Positions 5,682-7,352 of a DNA stretch of 7,352 bases are shown one piece after another; position 1 is the first letter of the stretch; each line of letters begins with the position of its first letter. The position numbers were made by a program, and so were the translations under genes. The stretch covers positions 1 to 7,352 of the forward strand of contig CAAENI010000126.1 in assembly GCA_900757285.1 (NCBI GenBank). The letters are read 5' to 3'. Under the pieces are notes generated by a model, which was not told the DNA's origin, did no database searches, and saw nothing but the letters and a program-made list of their open reading frames with translations. This stretch comes from an uncultured Collinsella sp. GTDB taxonomy: Bacteria; Actinomycetota; Coriobacteriia; Coriobacteriales; Coriobacteriaceae.

Positions 5682-6431
5682 TTACCCGTCCAGGACGATG
5701 CCGCCGTCGCAGTCACCGATCTCGCCGTTCACGAAGCTGGCGAGGTCGGAAGCGAAGAACAGCACCATCTGCGCAGGCTCACTGGCCTGGGCGGCGCGGC
5801 CCAGAGGGATACCGTTGATGATGCGCTGAGAGTTCTCGTCAGAGAGAATCGAGGTCATATCGGTAAGGGTGAGCGACGGGCATACAGCGTTGCAGCGGAC
5901 ACCAAACTTGCCGCCTTCCTTGGCGACTGCCTTGGTTAGACCGTTAACACCGGCCTTGGAGCTGGCGTAGGCAGCGGTGCCGAGCAGGCCGCCACCGATC
6001 TTGCCAGCAACGGAGCTCACGTTGACGATAGTGCCGGCATGTGCCGCCTTAAAGTGCGGGTACACGGCATTCATCATAGTGAAGGTACCGTTGAGGTTGA
6101 TGTCGATGGTGCGACGCCACTCGGTGTCATCGATCTCGTCAAACTTCTTGGTGCTGATGACGCCAGCGCAGTTGATCAGAGTGTTGGTTTGCGGCAGGTC
6201 CGTGAAAATCTGCTCGACGGTCTCGCGCGCCTTGGGCGCATCGGCAACATCGAGCTGGTAGAACTTGTTGCCTTCGCCAAGCTCGGCCACAGCGGCCTCG
6301 CCCTTAGCAGCGTTCCTTGCGATGAGCGCGACATGTCCGCCGCCCGCGACGATGCCCTTGGCGATCTCGAGGCCAATGCCCTGAGTGCCACCGGTAACGA
6401 TCGCGGTTTTACCCGTGAAGTCAAATGCCAT
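5682..6431 (-). CDS. Short-chain dehydrogenase/reductase, KduD-like by context
   Basis: This 249-residue cytoplasmic NAD(P)-dependent oxidoreductase has the classical SDR layout. The cofactor loop is TGGTQGIG (13-20), followed by ALIARN, whose Arg39 favours NADP(H). NCAG is at 87-90, Asn112 is in DINLNG, Ser140 is in NVSSVAG, and YASSK supplies Tyr155 and Lys159. The Ser-Tyr gap is two residues longer than usual. The end, GEIGDCDGGIVLDG, is typical of the family. The nearest plausible roles are 2-dehydro-3-deoxy-gluconate 5-dehydrogenase (KduD) or a gluconate/sugar-alcohol dehydrogenase; the adjacent KDG permease favours the former, but substrate is inferred. The ATG at 6431 has AAGGGGG 8 nt upstream, inside a possible masking hairpin. 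It is the first gene of a two-gene - strand unit. Confidence 0.85.
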   Translation of the reverse strand: MAFDFTGKTAIVTGGTQGIGLEIAKGIVAGGGHVALIARNAAKGEAAVAELGEGNKFYQLDVADAPKARETVEQIFTDLPQTNTLINCAGVISTKKFDEIDDTEWRRTIDINLNGTFTMMNAVYPHFKAAHAGTIVNVSSVAGKIGGGLLGTAAYASSKAGVNGLTKAVAKEGGKFGVRCNAVCPSLTLTDMTSILSDENSQRIINGIPLGRAAQASEPAQMVLFFASDLASFVNGEIGDCDGGIVLDG

Positions 6432-6433
6432 GA

Positions 6434-6477
6434 CTCCAACCCCCTTGATTCAGGTGTCTCCTTGCGGGAAGTTGGAG
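6434..6477 (-). promoter_or_regulatory. Hairpin masking the SDR ribosome site
   Basis: On the - strand CTCCAAC (6477-6471) pairs with GTTGGAG (6440-6434), and the stem can grow by two U-G and two C-G pairs into the GGGG of the ribosome site. It ends 2 nt before the ATG. The loop carries an unused AAGGAG (6463-6458), 26 nt from the start. This could restrict translation unless unfolded. Confidence 0.4.
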
Positions 6478-6491
6478 CATCGCACGTGGCG

Positions 6492-6497
6492 ATTATA
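6492..6497 (-). promoter_or_regulatory. Probable -10 of the SDR/kdgT promoter
   Basis: A consensus TATAAT reads on the - strand here, about 60 nt before the SDR start. A TTGTCA at 6525-6520 is a good -35 hexamer but the spacer would be 22 nt, so the promoter may need an activator. Confidence 0.45.
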
Positions 6498-6557
6498 TGA
6501 GTCCTAGTCGTCATGGTGGTGACAACCCCTCGCCTAACCGCGTGCATAATAGTTCTT

Positions 6558-6569
6558 TGAAACGCTTCA
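6558..6569. promoter_or_regulatory. LacI/KdgR-like dyad upstream of SDR
   Basis: TGAAACGCTTCA is symmetric at 10 of 12 positions with a central CG, resembling LacI-family sugar-regulator operators. It lies about 60 bp upstream of the SDR -10. It does not have the spacing of a standard catabolite-responsive element. Function is inferred from form and place only. Confidence 0.25.
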
Positions 6570-6603
6570 GCAATTGAATGATTTTAAGTCTTTATGCGCT
6601 CTT

Positions 6604-6609
6604 TATATT
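6604..6609 (+). promoter_or_regulatory. Candidate -10 of the marR promoter
   Basis: TATATT is the best -10 match on the + strand before marR, with only a weak -35 (TTTTAA at 6582-6587, 16-nt spacer). Transcription from it would start just before the 20-bp palindrome at 6629, the usual place for a repressor site. Confidence 0.3.
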
Positions 6610-6628
6610 GCCTAGCGGCCAAGTAGTT

Positions 6629-6648
6629 TTTTGGGACATGTCCCAAAA
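6629..6648. promoter_or_regulatory. Perfect 20-bp palindrome, probable repressor operator
   Basis: The sequence is TTTTGGGACA followed directly by its exact complement, with core TGGGACATGTCCCA and no spacer. It lies 72 bp upstream of the marR start and about 200 bp from the SDR start. The MarR protein encoded next door commonly binds such palindromes to repress its own operon, so it is the prime candidate binder. A half-length match, GACATGTCCC, also occurs by chance or otherwise at 138-147. Confidence 0.6.
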
Positions 6649-6720
6649 TCTACCGCATAGGGTACGCGTGCAAGGGTATCATCTTTCAACGAAAATAGTT
6701 TCTAGTGTTAGGGGTTTTCG

Positions 6721-7170
6721 GTGGAAGATACCGATTTCCATGAGCTTGGGCGTCAGCTCTTAACTGAGTTTGGCAGCATGCATCAGCGCATTTCGCGCTT
6801 TGCGGACAAAGCTCTCGGCGGCGAGATGGCTGTCATGCGCGCTCTCATGCTCGCTGGCGGTTCGCTCACGCCGAGCGAACTCGCTGATCGCGCCTGGGTC
6901 TCGAGCGCCCGCATCGCCAACATCCTGCGCGCCCTCGAAACCAAGGGCTGGGTCGAGCGCGAGCACTCAAAGACCGACCGTCGTCGCGTACACGTCACGG
7001 TGACCGACAAAGGCCGACAAGATCTCGAAATCAAACGCCGGGAATTCGAGGACCGCACCGCGGCTTTCCTCGAGCAGCTCGGCGAAACAGATACCCAAGA
7101 GATGGTACGCCTTCTTAGACGTGCCAACGAAATTATCGACCACAATCAAGAAAGGAGAGATGCCGAGTGA
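6721..7170 (+). CDS. MarR-family transcriptional regulator
   Basis: This 149-residue DNA-binding protein, probably a homodimer, has a winged helix-turn-helix at about 34-98: SLTPSELADRAWVSSARIANILRALETKGWVER, then the wing TDRRRVHVTVTDKG (85-98), the MarR hallmark. Helices at 1-30 and 100-148 would form the dimer interface. The GTG at 6721 is preceded by AGGGG at 6708-6712; an ATG lies at 6740 only in another frame. The stop overlaps the GTG of the following ABC exporter gene (GTGA), so the two are co-transcribed and the regulator most likely represses this operon through the palindrome at 6629-6648. The ligand is unknown. A role in the divergent SDR/kdgT unit is possible but less likely given the distance. 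Confidence 0.9.
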   Translation: MEDTDFHELGRQLLTEFGSMHQRISRFADKALGGEMAVMRALMLAGGSLTPSELADRAWVSSARIANILRALETKGWVEREHSKTDRRRVHVTVTDKGRQDLEIKRREFEDRTAAFLEQLGETDTQEMVRLLRRANEIIDHNQERRDAE

Positions 7171-7352
7171 GGATTCTCAAGCTCTTTAAAAAGCATGTCC
7201 TGGCACTGTTCGCAGCTATCGTACTTATCGTAATCAGCTGCAACGCCGACCTGGCACTGCCTACCTATATGAGCGACATCGTCGACGTGGGCGTGCGGCA
7301 AGGCGGTATCGCCTCGCCCGTACCCGACACCATCCGCGCCGAATCGCTCGAT
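7167..7352 (+). CDS. ABC exporter, N-terminal membrane part (runs off right edge)
   Basis: The first 62 residues are present: a short basic start (RILKLFKKH), a first transmembrane helix (VLALFAAIVLIVISCNADLA, 11-30), then LPTYMSDIVDVGVRQGGI, which is typical of type I exporters with fused membrane and ATPase parts (MsbA/MdlB-like multidrug or peptide exporters). The GTG start overlaps the marR stop by 4 nt and has GGAG at 7154-7157, 9 nt upstream. MarR followed by one or two such half-transporters is a common self-regulated unit. The ATPase motifs lie outside the window, so the family is inferred from the N-terminus. Confidence 0.75.
   Translation, partial: MRILKLFKKHVLALFAAIVLIVISCNADLALPTYMSDIVDVGVRQGGIASPVPDTIRAESLD

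Noticed and set aside
6558..6569. Standard catabolite-responsive element (cre)
   Set aside because: The central CG is one base out of register with the 14-nt cre consensus.

Overview
The window looks like a human-gut Coriobacteriia chromosome, most likely Collinsella or a close relative. I infer this from the moderately high GC, the AAGGAG-type ribosome sites, the GTG starts, and the mix of anaerobic mixed-acid fermentation genes with a sugar-acid uptake gene. Nothing in the window proves the genus, and no rRNA, tRNA or CRISPR array was seen.

Layout, left to right. (1) Positions 1-1701 hold a very GC-rich IS110-family insertion sequence. Its transposase (292-1581, + strand) has a RuvC-like DEDD N-terminus, a Transposase_20-type region with a candidate catalytic serine, and an added C-terminal Xre/Cro-like helix-turn-helix. 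The dyad-rich non-coding stretch before it is where IS110 elements usually encode their bridge RNA. A strong hairpin lies just after it. (2) Positions 1702-4090 (- strand) hold pyruvate formate-lyase as two genes. The large gene (683 aa) carries the Cys-Cys active site but stops before the glycyl-radical domain. That domain is a separate 83-aa gene 85 bp downstream. The gap between them holds a 10-bp-arm palindrome overlapping an extended -10 promoter motif. (3) Positions 4091-4556 hold the pfl leader and promoter and the terminator of the next operon. (4) Positions 4557-6431 (- strand) hold an SDR dehydrogenase followed by a KdgT-type 2-keto-3-deoxygluconate permease, a likely hexuronate/pectin-breakdown pair. 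(5) Positions 6432-6720 are a divergent control region with a perfect 20-bp palindrome and an SD-masking hairpin. (6) From 6721 to the right edge (+ strand) a MarR regulator overlaps the start of an ABC exporter gene that runs off the window.

Together, the SDR/KdgT pair could feed sugar acids through KDG to pyruvate, and the two-chain PFL would convert pyruvate plus CoA to acetyl-CoA and formate. The MarR/ABC pair looks like an independent, self-regulated export unit. The most unusual item is the PFL split into an obligate catalytic chain and a separately encoded radical chain that may have its own promoter. The IS110 element sits immediately downstream of this locus.
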